64,000 bases of DNA from Trebonia sp963737285 (GTDB taxonomy: Bacteria; Actinomycetota; Actinomycetes; Streptosporangiales; Streptosporangiaceae): contig CAVTRT010000003.1 in the NCBI GenBank assembly GCA_963737285.1, positions 2,852,001-2,916,000 of the forward strand, in the 5' to 3' direction. The position numbers and the translations under genes were made by a program. The notes below the pieces were generated by a model. That model saw only the letters and a program-made list of their open reading frames with translations, was not told the DNA's origin and did no database searches. How positions within the stretch are numbered: the first letter of the stretch is position 1; each line of letters opens with the position of its first letter. Positions 36,701 to 46,132 of the stretch are shown here, one piece after another.

Positions 36701-37815
36701 AAGAAGTCCTCGCCGCCGCCTTCGGGCAGGCCCATCCCGTAGAGGGATATCCACGACACCGCCTTCGCGGCGAGCTGGCTGTTGTCGGGAGGCGCGGTCC
36801 ACTCCTGCGCCACCTTCACGCCGTAGGCACGGGCCAGGCTGCCGAACGTCAGGGTCAGCCCCTGGGACGAGGCGTCGTCGTCGACGATGGTGACGTTGTA
36901 CTGCTTCGCGAGCTGGAAGAATGTGTCCGGGTTGTTGGCGTAGTTCGTCGCGTTGCCGAAGCCGCCGCCGAAGTAGTAGTACAGCGGGGTGCTAGCGGTG
37001 ATGTTGCGCACGTCGGCGGTCAGCTGCCCGTAGGTCTGCTGCACACTCCACGCCCGGAACGCCTGGAACACGCCGGACAGGGCCTGACCCGGTGCGGCGG
37101 CGGGCACCTGGCTGAACGCGCTGTACGAGGTGCCATTGTCGGAGTTGAACGTGGCGATGGTGCCGTAGGTCTGCGGCAGGTACGTGTTGTGGAACTCGCT
37201 GATGTCATCAGCCGCCCAGCCGCCGCCAGCTCCGTTAAGGTCCCACTGGGCGTCGAGGTAGCCGTAGTTCAAGATCGCGCCGCCGTAGCCGCCGGGCTGG
37301 CTGACGGCGTTCTGGATGGTGTCCGTGACATACGTGAAGTACTCGGACTGCTCCGTCGGATCCCACCAGGCAGGCGCCTGGCCCTGCGCGCCGCCGCTGC
37401 CGACTTCGAAGTCGGTGATCCACGGGGCGGGGCTGCCACCCCAGCCGGCCTGCCAGAAGATCGGGATGAGCTGGATCCCGGCGGCGCTGGCGTTGGCGAG
37501 CTCGGTGTCGAACTCAGTAAAGGTGAACGTGCCAGCCTCGGGCTCGATCGTGCCCCACGGCATGTTGAGCTCGGCGGTGGTCAGCCCGTCGGCCGCCAGT
37601 CCTGCGAAGAACGACTCCGACCAGGCGGTGCCGTTGTTGTCGAAGTCGAGCTGGGTGGACCAGATCGGCGTCGTGGGCGACGAGGCCGCCTGCGCCATCG
37701 GGGCGTGGAAGCCGCCGAGGAGTGCGGCCATCACGGCCAGCACGATGAGGGGCACTAGTCGCCGCGCCTCAAAGCCGTGGCGCCACAACGCCGACGCGTA
37801 TCGCTTAACCCTCAT
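33200..37815 (-). CDS. secreted multimodular glycoside hydrolase, TIM-barrel type, frameshifted near the 3' end
   Basis: The start is ATG 37815 (AAGGAGG upstream); the longer open frame is rejected. A signal peptide (to about residue 44, AALLGGFHAPMAQA) leads into a catalytic region of about 550 residues: LNMPWGTIEPEAGTFTFTEF and IPIFWQAGWGG resemble clan-A barrels such as GH42/GH35, and YGYLDAQWDLNG and VAQEWTAPP are candidate active-site strands. I cannot assign the family. Accessory modules then follow: ASH (about 768-870), F5/8C (875-1010), ASH (1025-1120), CBM6/35 (1128-1285), ASH (1295-1395) and F5/8C (1398-1538). At about 33455 a one-base deletion, proven by comparison with the paralogous repeat at 29100, throws the last module out of frame; the true stop is at 33200. 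Expected role: extracellular polysaccharide hydrolysis. Confidence 0.78.
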
Positions 37816-38464
37816 GTTGCGTTCCTCCTTGAGCGCAGATGTCCATGCCTGGCCATGTTCAGATGTCCGGCCTCCGATAGGCGGGAGGTGGACCGGGGTC
37901 GTGCCCGGCGGGCGGCCGGGCCGGTATGAGCGAGTCGACGTCGGACGGGTTGCGAACGGCGCAGACGTGGGAACGCTGGTCGCTTCGTTGAGTTGACTGT
38001 AAGGTTCATAACATGGACATGCAATATATTGACTGAAGCTCGCAAGTAATCTACGCTGGGCAGCAACTACTGCATGCTTGACCCGATAGATTCTCGCGGC
38101 CGTCCGCGGGCACTCGCCTGCGTGCAACTGTCACGTCCAGGTGCGTGCCTGCTTCCGGGCGGACCTGGCCAGCGGTGCTGGAAGCGCGCGGCTGACAGCC
38201 CATCGCACCACCCCGGGTACGGCTGCGGCCTGGGGCGTTGCGCCCTAGGACCGTGACCTCCTGACGCAGCACCAGTCCTAGACCACGGAGATATGGCCTG
38301 TCAGGGACGCGTCGGGACACAAGTTACCGATGTCCGATTTCACCCGGCGGCCAGGCCGTACCCTGCCCTGCCCTGCCCTGCCCTGTCGCCCTGGTTATAG
38401 TGTTCGATGTACTCGCCAGGGACCAGCAGCAGGTGCCGTGCGACAACCGCAGCTCGTAAGGGAC
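37816..38464. other. intergenic region between glycosidase and nagA (divergent)
   Basis: This 649-bp gap separates the minus-strand glycosidase from the plus-strand nagA. TTGACTG occurs twice as a direct repeat (about 37993 and 38030), around an AT-rich stretch that probably holds the glycosidase promoter. Near nagA there is a CCCTG array (38361-38385) and a TATAGT box at 38397. No convincing gene is present. Confidence 0.5.
38361..38385 (+). repeat. CCCTG pentanucleotide repeat
   Basis: Five tandem CCCTG units lie directly upstream of a TATAGT -10-like box (38397-38402) and about 80 bp before nagA. Copy-number change here would alter promoter spacing, so slipped-strand variation could affect nagA expression. 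Confidence 0.7.
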
Positions 38465-39652
38465 GTGAGCGTGGAGGAGAGCCTTCCCAATGCCCGGGTG
38501 ATCGTGCACGGCGCTCGCAAGTGTGACGTTGACGGCGAGGCTAACGGGTTCTGGGTGGTCTTCGACGGCGACCGGATCACCGCCACCGGCAACGGGGCGG
38601 GCTGGGAGGTGCACGCCGGCGCGGGCGCCGACGTGGTGGACGCCGCAGGTGCCGTGCTGACGCCAGGCTTCATCGACCTGCACGGCCACGGCGGGGGCGG
38701 CTTCAGCTTCGACGACGGCGCTGACGCGATCGGGCACGCCCTAGCGGTGCATCGCGCGCACGGGACGACCCGCTCGGTGCTGAGCCTTGTCGCGAACCCG
38801 GTCGCGACGCTCGAGCAGTCACTGGTGGCGATCGCGGACATCACGCAGCGTGATCCGCTCGTGCTTGGCTCGCACCTCGAAGGACCGTTCCTGGCGCCAG
38901 GCCGCAGGGGTGCGCACAACCCGGACTTTCTCGTCAGTCCATCACCTGCTATCACCGAGCGACTGGTAGCGGCCGCGCGCGGGACGCTGCGGCAGGTCAC
39001 GATCGCCCCGGAACTGCCAGGCGCGCTCGATGTCATCCCGGCACTCGCAAAGGCCGGCGTGGTCGTCGCGATAGGGCACACGGAGGCTGACGAGGGGCAG
39101 GCTCAGGCCGCTTTCGACCTCGGTGCCCGGCTGCTCACGCATGCCTTCAACGCCATGCCTGGGATCGGGCACAGGAGCCCGGGACCCGTCGTGGCAGCCA
39201 TCAGGGACGAGCGGGTGACGGCTGAGCTGATCCTGGACGGGGTGCATGTGCATCCGGATGTCGCACGGCTGCTGCTTGACGCGGCGGACGGCCGCGTCGC
39301 GCTCATCACCGACGCGATGGCCGCCGCGGGTTCCGCCGATGGCACGTACAAGCTCGGCTCGCTTGACGTGGCCGTGGTCGACGCAGTGGCACGGCTGGCC
39401 GGGCCGGACGGCGCCCCAGGGGCAATCGCGGGATCGACGCTGACCCTCGATCATGCGCTGCGTACCGCGACGCGGCAATGCGGGATTCCGCTGCGTGCCG
39501 CGGTGACGGCGCTCACCGCGACTCCGGCGAGGGTGCTCGGCCTCGACCGGCTACTCGGCCGGCTCGCGCCCGGCTACGCGGCCGACGCGGTGCTGCTGAG
39601 CGGCGGGTGCGAGGTGCGCGCGGCATGGGGCGCGGGACTGCGGCTCGCCTAG
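38465..39652 (+). CDS. nagA: N-acetylglucosamine-6-phosphate deacetylase NagA
   Basis: NagA removes acetate from GlcNAc-6-P to give GlcN-6-P in the cytoplasm. The amidohydrolase motifs are all present: PGFIDLHGHGGGG (metal H-x-H), GSHLEGPFLAPGRRGAH (metal Glu and substrate loop), VAIGHTEAD, THAFNAMPG, LILDGVHVHP and LITDAMAAAG with the catalytic Asp. I start at the GTG at 38465, giving 395 residues. An in-frame upstream ATG at 38330 only adds a low-complexity leader encoded by the CCCTG repeat, and a GTG at 38498 is another option. Its stop shares a palindromic CTAG with the stop of the convergent epimerase gene (39649-39652). It works downstream of MurQ/AnmK and upstream of NagB. Confidence 0.9.
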   Translation: MSVEESLPNARVIVHGARKCDVDGEANGFWVVFDGDRITATGNGAGWEVHAGAGADVVDAAGAVLTPGFIDLHGHGGGGFSFDDGADAIGHALAVHRAHGTTRSVLSLVANPVATLEQSLVAIADITQRDPLVLGSHLEGPFLAPGRRGAHNPDFLVSPSPAITERLVAAARGTLRQVTIAPELPGALDVIPALAKAGVVVAIGHTEADEGQAQAAFDLGARLLTHAFNAMPGIGHRSPGPVVAAIRDERVTAELILDGVHVHPDVARLLLDAADGRVALITDAMAAAGSADGTYKLGSLDVAVVDAVARLAGPDGAPGAIAGSTLTLDHALRTATRQCGIPLRAAVTALTATPARVLGLDRLLGRLAPGYAADAVLLSGGCEVRAAWGAGLRLA

Positions 39653-40749
39653 TGGGCCAGGCCGCGAATGCCAGTTCCGGGGACCTCGGGCAACGTGATC
39701 GACTCCCCTTCGTAGGCGATACCCCCGTCGACCGGGCTGGCGGTCAGCCAGAGCCCGGCGTCCAGGTCTTGCGGCACGGTTGCGCCGTGCCCGGTGGCCA
39801 GGGCGGAAGCGAGCGCGGCGGCAGCCGCGATGCCGACGTGAGTCTCCGACATGCAGCCGACGAGCAGGCCGACGCCGCCCTCGCCGGCCAGCCGCGCCAG
39901 GGCGAGGGCCTCGCGCAGCCCTCCCGTCTTGGCGAGCTTGATGTTCACCATGTCCGCGGCGCGCATGATCATGACCTGGCGCAGGTCCCGCCGGGTCCAG
40001 ACCGACTCGTCGGCAAGCACCGGGGTAGCGACGTGGGCGGTGACGAAGGCCAGGCCTTCCAGGTCGCCGGCGTGCACCGGCTGTTCCACAAGCTCAACGT
40101 CTACTCCGGCGTCTTCCCAGGCACTGATGACGGCGACCGCCTGCCGTGGCGTCCAGCCCTGGTTCGCGTCAGCCCGCAGCGTGACGTGAGGGCCGACCGC
40201 CTGCCGCACGGCGGCTAGCGTGGCCACGTCGTCGTCGCCGGCGCCGACCTTGACCTTCAGAGCCCGGAACCCGGCGGCCACCTGCCCGGCGGCGGTCCGT
40301 ACCAGTTCGCGGGCCTCGGCCGCGGTGGCGGCCGCGGACAGCGTCATGTCCGTGCGCAGCGCATTGCCCCGTCCGCCCAGGTACCGGAACAGCGGGACGC
40401 CCGCCGTCCGCGCCGCCAGGTCGTACGCGGCGCACTCCACCGCCGCCCGTGCCGACGAGTTGCCCACCACCGCCCGTTCGAGCGCTGCGCTCGCCTCGGC
40501 CGGGTCGTCGGCGGACAGGCCGACGACCGCCGCGCGGAGCGGGCCTTCCACTGCGGCCGTCACGCTCGCGACGCTCTCCCCGGTCACCCGCCAGCTGGTC
40601 GGCGCCTCCCCCCAGCCGCTGCGCCCGTCGCTGTCACGGACCTCGACAATCACGGCGTCGACCTCGTGCGCGACGCGTACCGCGGTCACGAACGGGCGCA
40701 CGAGAGGAACGGAGCGCCGGTGAACGGTCACGCTGTGAATACGCGGCAT
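39649..40749 (-). CDS. enolase-superfamily dipeptide epimerase (L-Ala-D/L-Glu epimerase type)
   Basis: The 366-residue protein belongs to the muconate-lactonizing-enzyme group. ALKVKVG carries the K-x-K catalytic lysine, RADANQGW and VELVEQPV give metal ligands Asp and Glu, LADESVW the third, and VNIKLAKTGG the second catalytic lysine. A dipeptide epimerase converts L-Ala-D-Glu from murein peptides to L-Ala-L-Glu for peptidase digestion. I infer this specificity mainly from the surrounding muropeptide genes, since other MLE-group reactions share the motifs. The ATG at 40749 has GGAGGA upstream; a longer frame with an earlier ATG would cover the promoter. It is divergent from nagB, sharing a 106-bp control region. 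Confidence 0.8.
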   Translation of the reverse strand: MPRIHSVTVHRRSVPLVRPFVTAVRVAHEVDAVIVEVRDSDGRSGWGEAPTSWRVTGESVASVTAAVEGPLRAAVVGLSADDPAEASAALERAVVGNSSARAAVECAAYDLAARTAGVPLFRYLGGRGNALRTDMTLSAAATAAEARELVRTAAGQVAAGFRALKVKVGAGDDDVATLAAVRQAVGPHVTLRADANQGWTPRQAVAVISAWEDAGVDVELVEQPVHAGDLEGLAFVTAHVATPVLADESVWTRRDLRQVMIMRAADMVNIKLAKTGGLREALALARLAGEGGVGLLVGCMSETHVGIAAAAALASALATGHGATVPQDLDAGLWLTASPVDGGIAYEGESITLPEVPGTGIRGLAH

Positions 40750-40810
40750 CCTGGTCCTCCGCTGTTTCCCGCGGGCGCCGACGGGACTCGCCGACGCCGC
40801 AAGCTGGACA

Positions 40811-40836
40811 TGTACATTATTTTCATTCATTGTACA
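40811..40836. promoter_or_regulatory. candidate operator between epimerase and nagB
   Basis: Two TGTACA palindromes (40811-40816 and 40831-40836) flank an AT-rich spacer in an otherwise GC-rich region. The 9-mer TTCATTGTA (40826-40834) recurs at 53001-53009, between the divergent ABC binding-protein and RpiR genes. A shared RpiR/MurR-type site is inferred. Confidence 0.5.
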
Positions 40837-40855
40837 GTTCGAGTAAATTTAGAAC

Positions 40856-41599
40856 ATGACGCCCGTAGTCCCTCTTCGCCTTGTCGTCGCCGACCGCCGG
40901 ACCGCCTCACGGCAGGCGGCGAGCCTGCTGGCCGACGAGCTGGCAAGCCCTCGGCCGGTCCTCGGGCTGGCCACCGGTTCAAGCGTCGAGCTTGTCTACG
41001 AGGAGCTGGCTACGCTGGTCTCCGCCGATCCCGCCCTGCGCGCCGGCATCAAGCGGGCGCAAGGGTTCGCGCTCGACGAATACGTGGGCCTTCCCGCCAC
41101 AGATCCCAACAGCTACCTGGCAACCCTGGAACGCCAGATGGCCATCCCCGCCGGACTGCCCCTCGAGCGCCTGCACGTCCCGTCTGCCTCGACCGCGGAA
41201 GACCCTGGCCTCTATGACAAGCAGATCAGCGCCGCCGGAGCGGTGGCCGTGCAACTCCTTGGCATCGGCGGCAACGGCCACATCGGCTTCAACGAGCCCG
41301 GTTCACCGCTGGACGCTGGCACCCGGCTGATCACCCTGGACGAGCGCACTCGCCAGGACAACGCGCGCTTCTTCGCCAGCCTGGCACAGGTGCCCACCCA
41401 GGCGGTCACCCAGGGCATCGGCACGATCCTTCGGGCGCGCCGGCTCGTCCTGCTCGCCTTCGGCAAGCAGAAGGCGACGGCTCTGGCCGCCGCGCTGACA
41501 GGCCCGGTGACCCCGCAGGTGCCAGCCTCGGCCCTGCAGCGCCACCGCGACGTCATCGTTTTCGCCGACCCCGACGCGGCGAGCCTGCTGCCCGCCTGA
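40856..41599 (+). CDS. nagB: glucosamine-6-phosphate deaminase NagB
   Basis: NagB converts GlcN-6-P to fructose-6-P and ammonia, linking amino-sugar catabolism to glycolysis. The 247-residue protein has the family motifs: LGLATGSSVELVY (phosphate loop), GFALDEYVGLPATDPNSY (with the catalytic Asp of the D-E-Y motif), GIGGNGHIGFNEPGSP (active-site loop with catalytic His) and a conserved R-L-I-T-L-D segment. The ATG at 40856 lacks a clear Shine-Dalgarno and follows an AT-rich stretch closely, so the mRNA may be leaderless. It lacks the allosteric-site tail of enterobacterial NagB. It is divergent from the epimerase gene and convergent with the D-lactate dehydrogenase gene. Confidence 0.93.
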   Translation: MTPVVPLRLVVADRRTASRQAASLLADELASPRPVLGLATGSSVELVYEELATLVSADPALRAGIKRAQGFALDEYVGLPATDPNSYLATLERQMAIPAGLPLERLHVPSASTAEDPGLYDKQISAAGAVAVQLLGIGGNGHIGFNEPGSPLDAGTRLITLDERTRQDNARFFASLAQVPTQAVTQGIGTILRARRLVLLAFGKQKATALAAALTGPVTPQVPASALQRHRDVIVFADPDAASLLPA

Positions 41600-41680
41600 G
41601 GCCCTGCCGGGATCACTGCTGCCGACCTGAGGCCCGGCCGGGATCACTGCTGCCGACCTGGGGCCCGGCCAGGATCACGG
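41600..41680. repeat. 31-bp tandem direct repeat after nagB
   Basis: Two full units and a 19-bp partial unit, each beginning GGCCC(T/G)GCCGGGATCACT, fill the gap between the convergent nagB and D-lactate dehydrogenase stops. GGCCCGGCC within it can form short hairpins, so the array may act as the terminator for both genes. The last six bases overlap the 3' end of the dehydrogenase gene. Confidence 0.8.
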
Positions 41681-44475
41681 CCGGGTGGCCTCCTCAAGCA
41701 GCTCAAGGATGTGGCGATAAGGCTTGCCCGTGGCTCGGGTCATGCCGATCTCGCACGGGCGGTTAACGGAGGCGTAGGCGGTGAAGTCGCGCTCCGCGAG
41801 GGCTGCCGCCTCAGCCCGGGTGGCGGACTCCGTTAGCTCTGGGTGCAGCATGCCACGGTCGCCGGCGAACGCGCAGCAGCCCCAGTTATCGGGGATCACC
41901 GCCTCGCCGCTGATGGCCTCGGCGATGCGCCGCATCGGCCCGCTGACGCCAAGGTGCTCAGAAGAGCAGGTGGGGTGCAATGCAACCGACTCCAGTTTCC
42001 TGGTGACCACCAAGCGCGGCAGGAGAACGCGCTCGGCGAAGTCGACAGCGTCGATCACGTCAAGCGCACTTCCCTGGGCCATCGCGCCGAAGCCCTCCGT
42101 GCAGGAGGCGCCGTCGGAAATCACCGGGAGCCGACCGCCGCCGCTAGCGCGCAGCAGCGCCGGCAGGACGTTTGCCGTCATGGCACGGTGGCCGCGCAGG
42201 AGGCCCTTGGAGGTCCACGGAGTACCGCAGCACATCGCGCCGACCCCGTCGGGGACGGTCACCTGCACCCCCGCACGGTCGCAGAGGGCGAGGAACGCCT
42301 CGCGCACCCCCTGGGAACCGTCGGCGGGGCCGAACAGGGCGCCGATGCAAGACGGCACGTACACGGCGACCGGGTCCTGCGCCGGACGGGGGCGCCGCGG
42401 AGCGCCGCCCCCCGGCAAGCCCGCGTCGTAGCGGGGCACGCGGTCGGTGCCGAGGGCGGCGCGGGCGGCGCGGGTCGCCATGCCCGCCACCGGCGCCGGC
42501 ATCGCCTTCGCGGCGGCGAGCGCGATCGCGCCGACCCGGGTGGCCGTGTCCCAGTGCCTGGCCGCCCCCGCCCAGCCGGCGGCAGCGAGCGGGCCGCCGC
42601 GCTCGGCGCGCAGCCGTTTCACGAGGTCGCCGGTGTTGATGCCGACTGGGCAGGCATTCTGGCACATTCCGTCGGCGGCGCAGCTGTCGAGGCCGTCGTA
42701 GCCGTACTCGTGGTCCAGTTCGCGCACCAGGGCGAGGTCCCCGGCCAGACGCGCGCGCTCACGTTCGCGGCGCAGCACGATGCGCTGACGGGGCGTGATC
42801 GTAAGGTCTTTACTCGGGCAGGCCGGCTCACAGTAGCCGCACTCCACGCACCGGTCGACCTCTTTTTCCACGGTGGCGGTGGCCTTCAGGTACTCAAGCG
42901 GGGCGCCGGGGTCCTCGTTAAGCAGTACGCCCGGGTTCAGCAGCATCCCCGGATCAAGCAGCCGCTTGACCTCGACCATGACCTCATACAGCGTGTCGCC
43001 GAACTGGCGCCTGACATAGGGGGCCATGATCCGCCCAGTGCCATGCTCGGCCTTCAGCGTGCCGCCATGCCCGAGCACCAGGTCGACCATGTCGTCGGTG
43101 AAGGCGGCGTACCGCTCGCGGGAGCGCGGATCGTCGAAGCGCTCGGCGAGCATGAAGTGAATGTTGCCGTCCCTGGCGTGGCCGAAGATCACGCTGTCTT
43201 CATAGCCGTGCTCCGCGAACAGGGCGATCAGCCCTTCACAAGCGGCCCTCAGCCGGTCGACGGGGACGGCGATGTCCTCCAGGAGGGCGGTGGTTCCGGA
43301 GGGCCGGCTTTCGGCGACGGCGGCGTACAGGCCCTTGCGGATGTGCCACAGCGCGTCACGGCGGCCCCGATCGTCGCTGAGCACGGCCGGCGTGGTGAGC
43401 GGCAGCCCGGCGGTGACCTGCTCCCACGCGGTGCGCCTCGCCGCGAGCGCCTCCGCTGTCTCCTCCTGGTACTCGACAAGGAGGGCGGCATGGTCGCGGA
43501 CCGCCAGGGCCAGCAGTGCCTCGTCCGCGCCCGGGTCCCGCTGGGCGACACGCAGGGAGGCCGCGTCCAGTAGCTCAACGGTCGCTGGTCCGGACGCCAC
43601 CAGGCCCGGCAGTGCGCCAGCGGCGTCCCGCAAAGACGGAAAGTACAGCATGGCGGTGGCCACGTGCGGCTTGACAGGCACCGTGCGCAGCACCGCCTCG
43701 GCGACGAAGGCGAGCGTGCCCTCACTGCCAACGACAAGGTGCGCCAGGATGTCCACAGGGCGGTCATAGTCCGTGAAGGCGTTCAGCCCGTAGCCCATGG
43801 TGTTCTTGATGGCGTACTGGCGACGGATCGTCTCGACCGCCTCGGGGTTGCCGCGCACCCGGTCCCGCAAGGCGGCCAGGCCCGCCCACAGCCTGGGCTC
43901 GTGCTCTCGCAGCTGCCCGTCGGCGTCTGGCGCGCCTGTGTCCACGACGGTGCCGCTCGGCAAGACGAGCATGGCCGACTCGATGGTGTTGTAGACGTTG
44001 AATTCCGTGCCGCAGGACATGCCGCTGGAGTTGTCGGCGATCACCCCGCCCATCGTGGCGGCCGCCTCGCTGGCCGGGTCGGGCCCAGCCGGCGCCGGTA
44101 CCGGGCCAGCCGCGCGTTGACCTGCCGGACGGTCGCGCCGGGCTGGACGCGCACCCGCTGGCCCTCGTCGAGGACCTCGATGCCACGGAAGTTCCGACGA
44201 GTGTCGAGCATGAGCGCCTGCGTCGACGCCTGCCCGGACAGGCTCGTGCCGCCGGAGCGGAAACTGACCGGCACGCCCACCTCACGCGACAGCCTGATGA
44301 GGTTGGCCAGGTGGGCGGTGCCGGTGACGGTGACCACGCCGGCCGGGATCATCCGGTAGTGCGAGGCGTCGTGGGCGAAGGCGAGCCTGTCGGCGGCGCG
44401 TGCCCGCAGGGTCCCGGGCGCGAGTCGTTCAATGCGGGTGACGAGATCGGGATCGATAGCCGGTGCGTTCATCAT
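41675..44475 (-). CDS. FAD- and Fe-S-containing D-lactate dehydrogenase-like protein, split by a frameshift
   Basis: About 933 residues once the frames are joined. The N-terminal frame (ATG 44475) carries FAD-binding loop VPVSFRSGGTSLSGQ. Near 44085 it shifts; the other frame resumes ASEAAATMGGVIADNSSGM and continues through the FAD-oxidase C domain (GHARDGNIHFML). Two 4Fe-4S motifs follow (CVECGYCEPACPSKD, CAADGMCQNACPVG), then a C-terminal CCG-type domain (PSCIGALFG, MCCGTPWTSKG, WGCCAFAGDRG). This is the layout of membrane-associated D-2-hydroxyacid (D-lactate) dehydrogenases feeding electrons to quinone or cytochrome. Length 3n+2 fits one missing G in GGCCC(G)GACCC. It is last in the MurQ operon, and MurQ releases D-lactate, so D-lactate is the likely substrate. 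Glycolate is an alternative. Confidence 0.78.
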
Positions 44476-44485
44476 GACGGGCGTC

Positions 44486-46132
44486 CTAGGCGGCCGCGAG
44501 GCTCTGGCCGGGGATGGCGGCGATGAGCTGCCTGGTGTATTCCTCGCGCGGTGCGCGGAAGATCGTGTCCGGGTCTCCGCTCTCGACGATCTTTCCCGAG
44601 TGCATCACGTACACCAGGTGCGATACCTGGCGGACCACCGCCAGGTCGTGGCTGATGAAGAGGTAGGACAGGCCAAGTTCGCGCTGCAGGGAGAGCATCA
44701 GCTCAAGGATCTGGTGCTGTACAAGCACGTCAAGGGCGCTGACGGCCTCGTCCATGACCACTAGCTCCGGGTTGAGTGCCAGGGCGCGGGCGATGGCGAC
44801 GCGCTGACGCTGGCCGCCGGACAGCTCGTGCGGATGCCGGTCCGCGAAGGAAGCGGGAAGGGCGACCTTGTCAAGCAGTTCGGCGACGTCCTTGCGGCGA
44901 CTGGCGGGGTCGCCGATCTTGTGCACCCGCAGCGGCTCGACGATGACCTGCCCGATGGTGTAGCGGGGATCGAGCGAGGCGTACGGGTTCTGGAAGACCG
45001 GCTGCACGGACCGGCGGAAGGCCAGCAGGTCCTTGCCACGCAGCCGTGACACCTCAGCGCCGCGGTAGCGGACGGTCCCGCCGTCCGCCTGCTCCAGGCG
45101 CAGCGCCAGTCGAGCGGTGGTCGACTTCCCCGAGCCGGACTCCCCCACGATCGCGACGGTCTGGCCGCGGCTGATGGCCAGGTCAACGCCGTCGACGGCC
45201 ATCAGCGGCTCGGCGCGGCCGCGGATACGGTACTTCTTGACCGCGCCGGCGACCTCCAGCAGCACCTCGGGCTTGGCGCCGACGGCGTCGGCGGCGCGAG
45301 CGGGCGCGACCTTGGCGCTCGCCATGCCAGGGGCGGCAGCCAGCAGCCGGCGGGTGTACTCGTGCTGCGGGCTGGCGACCACCTGTGCTGCCGGGCCGGT
45401 CTCGACGATCTCGCCGCGGTACATCACGGCGACGCGGTCCGCGCGCTCTGCGGCCAGGCCGAGGTCGTGAGTGATCAGCAGCACGGCCGCGCCCACGTCG
45501 GAGGCGAGTTGCCCCATCTGGTCCAAGACGAGCCGTTGCACGGTCACGTCAAGCGCCGAGGTGGGCTCGTCGGCAAGCAGCACCTCCGGGCGGCAGGCCA
45601 GGGCCATGGCGATCAGGACTCGCTGGCGCATGCCGCCGGAGAACTCGTGCGGGTACTGACCAAACCGGGCCGCCGGGTCGGCGATGCCCGCCTGGTCAAG
45701 CAGCCGGATTGCCTCGTCCCTCGCCGCCTGCCCCCGCGCGCGGCCGTGGACCTCGAGGGCCTCGACGATCTGGGCGCCGATCTTCATCACCGGGTTGAGG
45801 TTGGTCATCGGGTCCTGGGGGACCATGCCGATCCGGTTGCCGCGGATGGCGGTCATGGCCTTCTCACTCGCGGCCGTGATATCGAGATCGCCAACGGTGA
45901 TGGTGCCGCTGGTGATGCGGCCGTTCTCGGGAAGCAGCCGGTTCACGGACGCGGCCAGGGTGGACTTGCCCGAGCCGGACTCCCCGACGATCGCGACGGT
46001 CTCTCCGGCGGCCACCTCGAGGCTTACATGGCGGACCGCTTCGACCTCGCCGCGGGTGGTCGTGAAGCTAACACTCAGGTCACGGATGGTCAGGACCGCA
46101 GCGCTGGCGGGAGCGGGGAAGATCTCGGTCAT
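44486..46132 (-). CDS. peptide ABC transporter ATPase, fused DppD-DppF type
   Basis: This 548-residue protein has two complete ABC nucleotide-binding domains, energising uptake by the membrane permeases encoded upstream. Each half has a Walker A GESGSGKST, a signature motif (FSGGMRQRV in the first, LSGGQRQRV in the second), a Walker B (LLADEPTSALD and LVVMDEAVSALD) and the C-terminal oligopeptide-type extension (Y-T-R-x-L-L/I). In the second Walker B, Glu-Ala-Val replaces the usual E-P-T, a common variant. Separate DppD and DppF proteins are fused here. The ATG at 46132 overlaps the serine hydrolase stop as ATGA, and the stop lies 10 bp before the dehydrogenase start, so it is inside the muropeptide operon. 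Confidence 0.92.
   Translation of the reverse strand: MTEIFPAPASAAVLTIRDLSVSFTTTRGEVEAVRHVSLEVAAGETVAIVGESGSGKSTLAASVNRLLPENGRITSGTITVGDLDITAASEKAMTAIRGNRIGMVPQDPMTNLNPVMKIGAQIVEALEVHGRARGQAARDEAIRLLDQAGIADPAARFGQYPHEFSGGMRQRVLIAMALACRPEVLLADEPTSALDVTVQRLVLDQMGQLASDVGAAVLLITHDLGLAAERADRVAVMYRGEIVETGPAAQVVASPQHEYTRRLLAAAPGMASAKVAPARAADAVGAKPEVLLEVAGAVKKYRIRGRAEPLMAVDGVDLAISRGQTVAIVGESGSGKSTTARLALRLEQADGGTVRYRGAEVSRLRGKDLLAFRRSVQPVFQNPYASLDPRYTIGQVIVEPLRVHKIGDPASRRKDVAELLDKVALPASFADRHPHELSGGQRQRVAIARALALNPELVVMDEAVSALDVLVQHQILELMLSLQRELGLSYLFISHDLAVVRQVSHLVYVMHSGKIVESGDPDTIFRAPREEYTRQLIAAIPGQSLAAA

Noticed and set aside
30862..37758. Plus-strand frames of 436-548 codons opposite the two large hydrolase genes
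   Set aside because: Arg/Gly/Val-rich mirror translations of Ser/Thr-rich repeats; no start context or homology.
41843..43573. 576-codon plus-strand frame opposite the D-lactate dehydrogenase gene
   Set aside because: The minus strand has FAD and Fe-S motifs; the plus frame is a compositional shadow.
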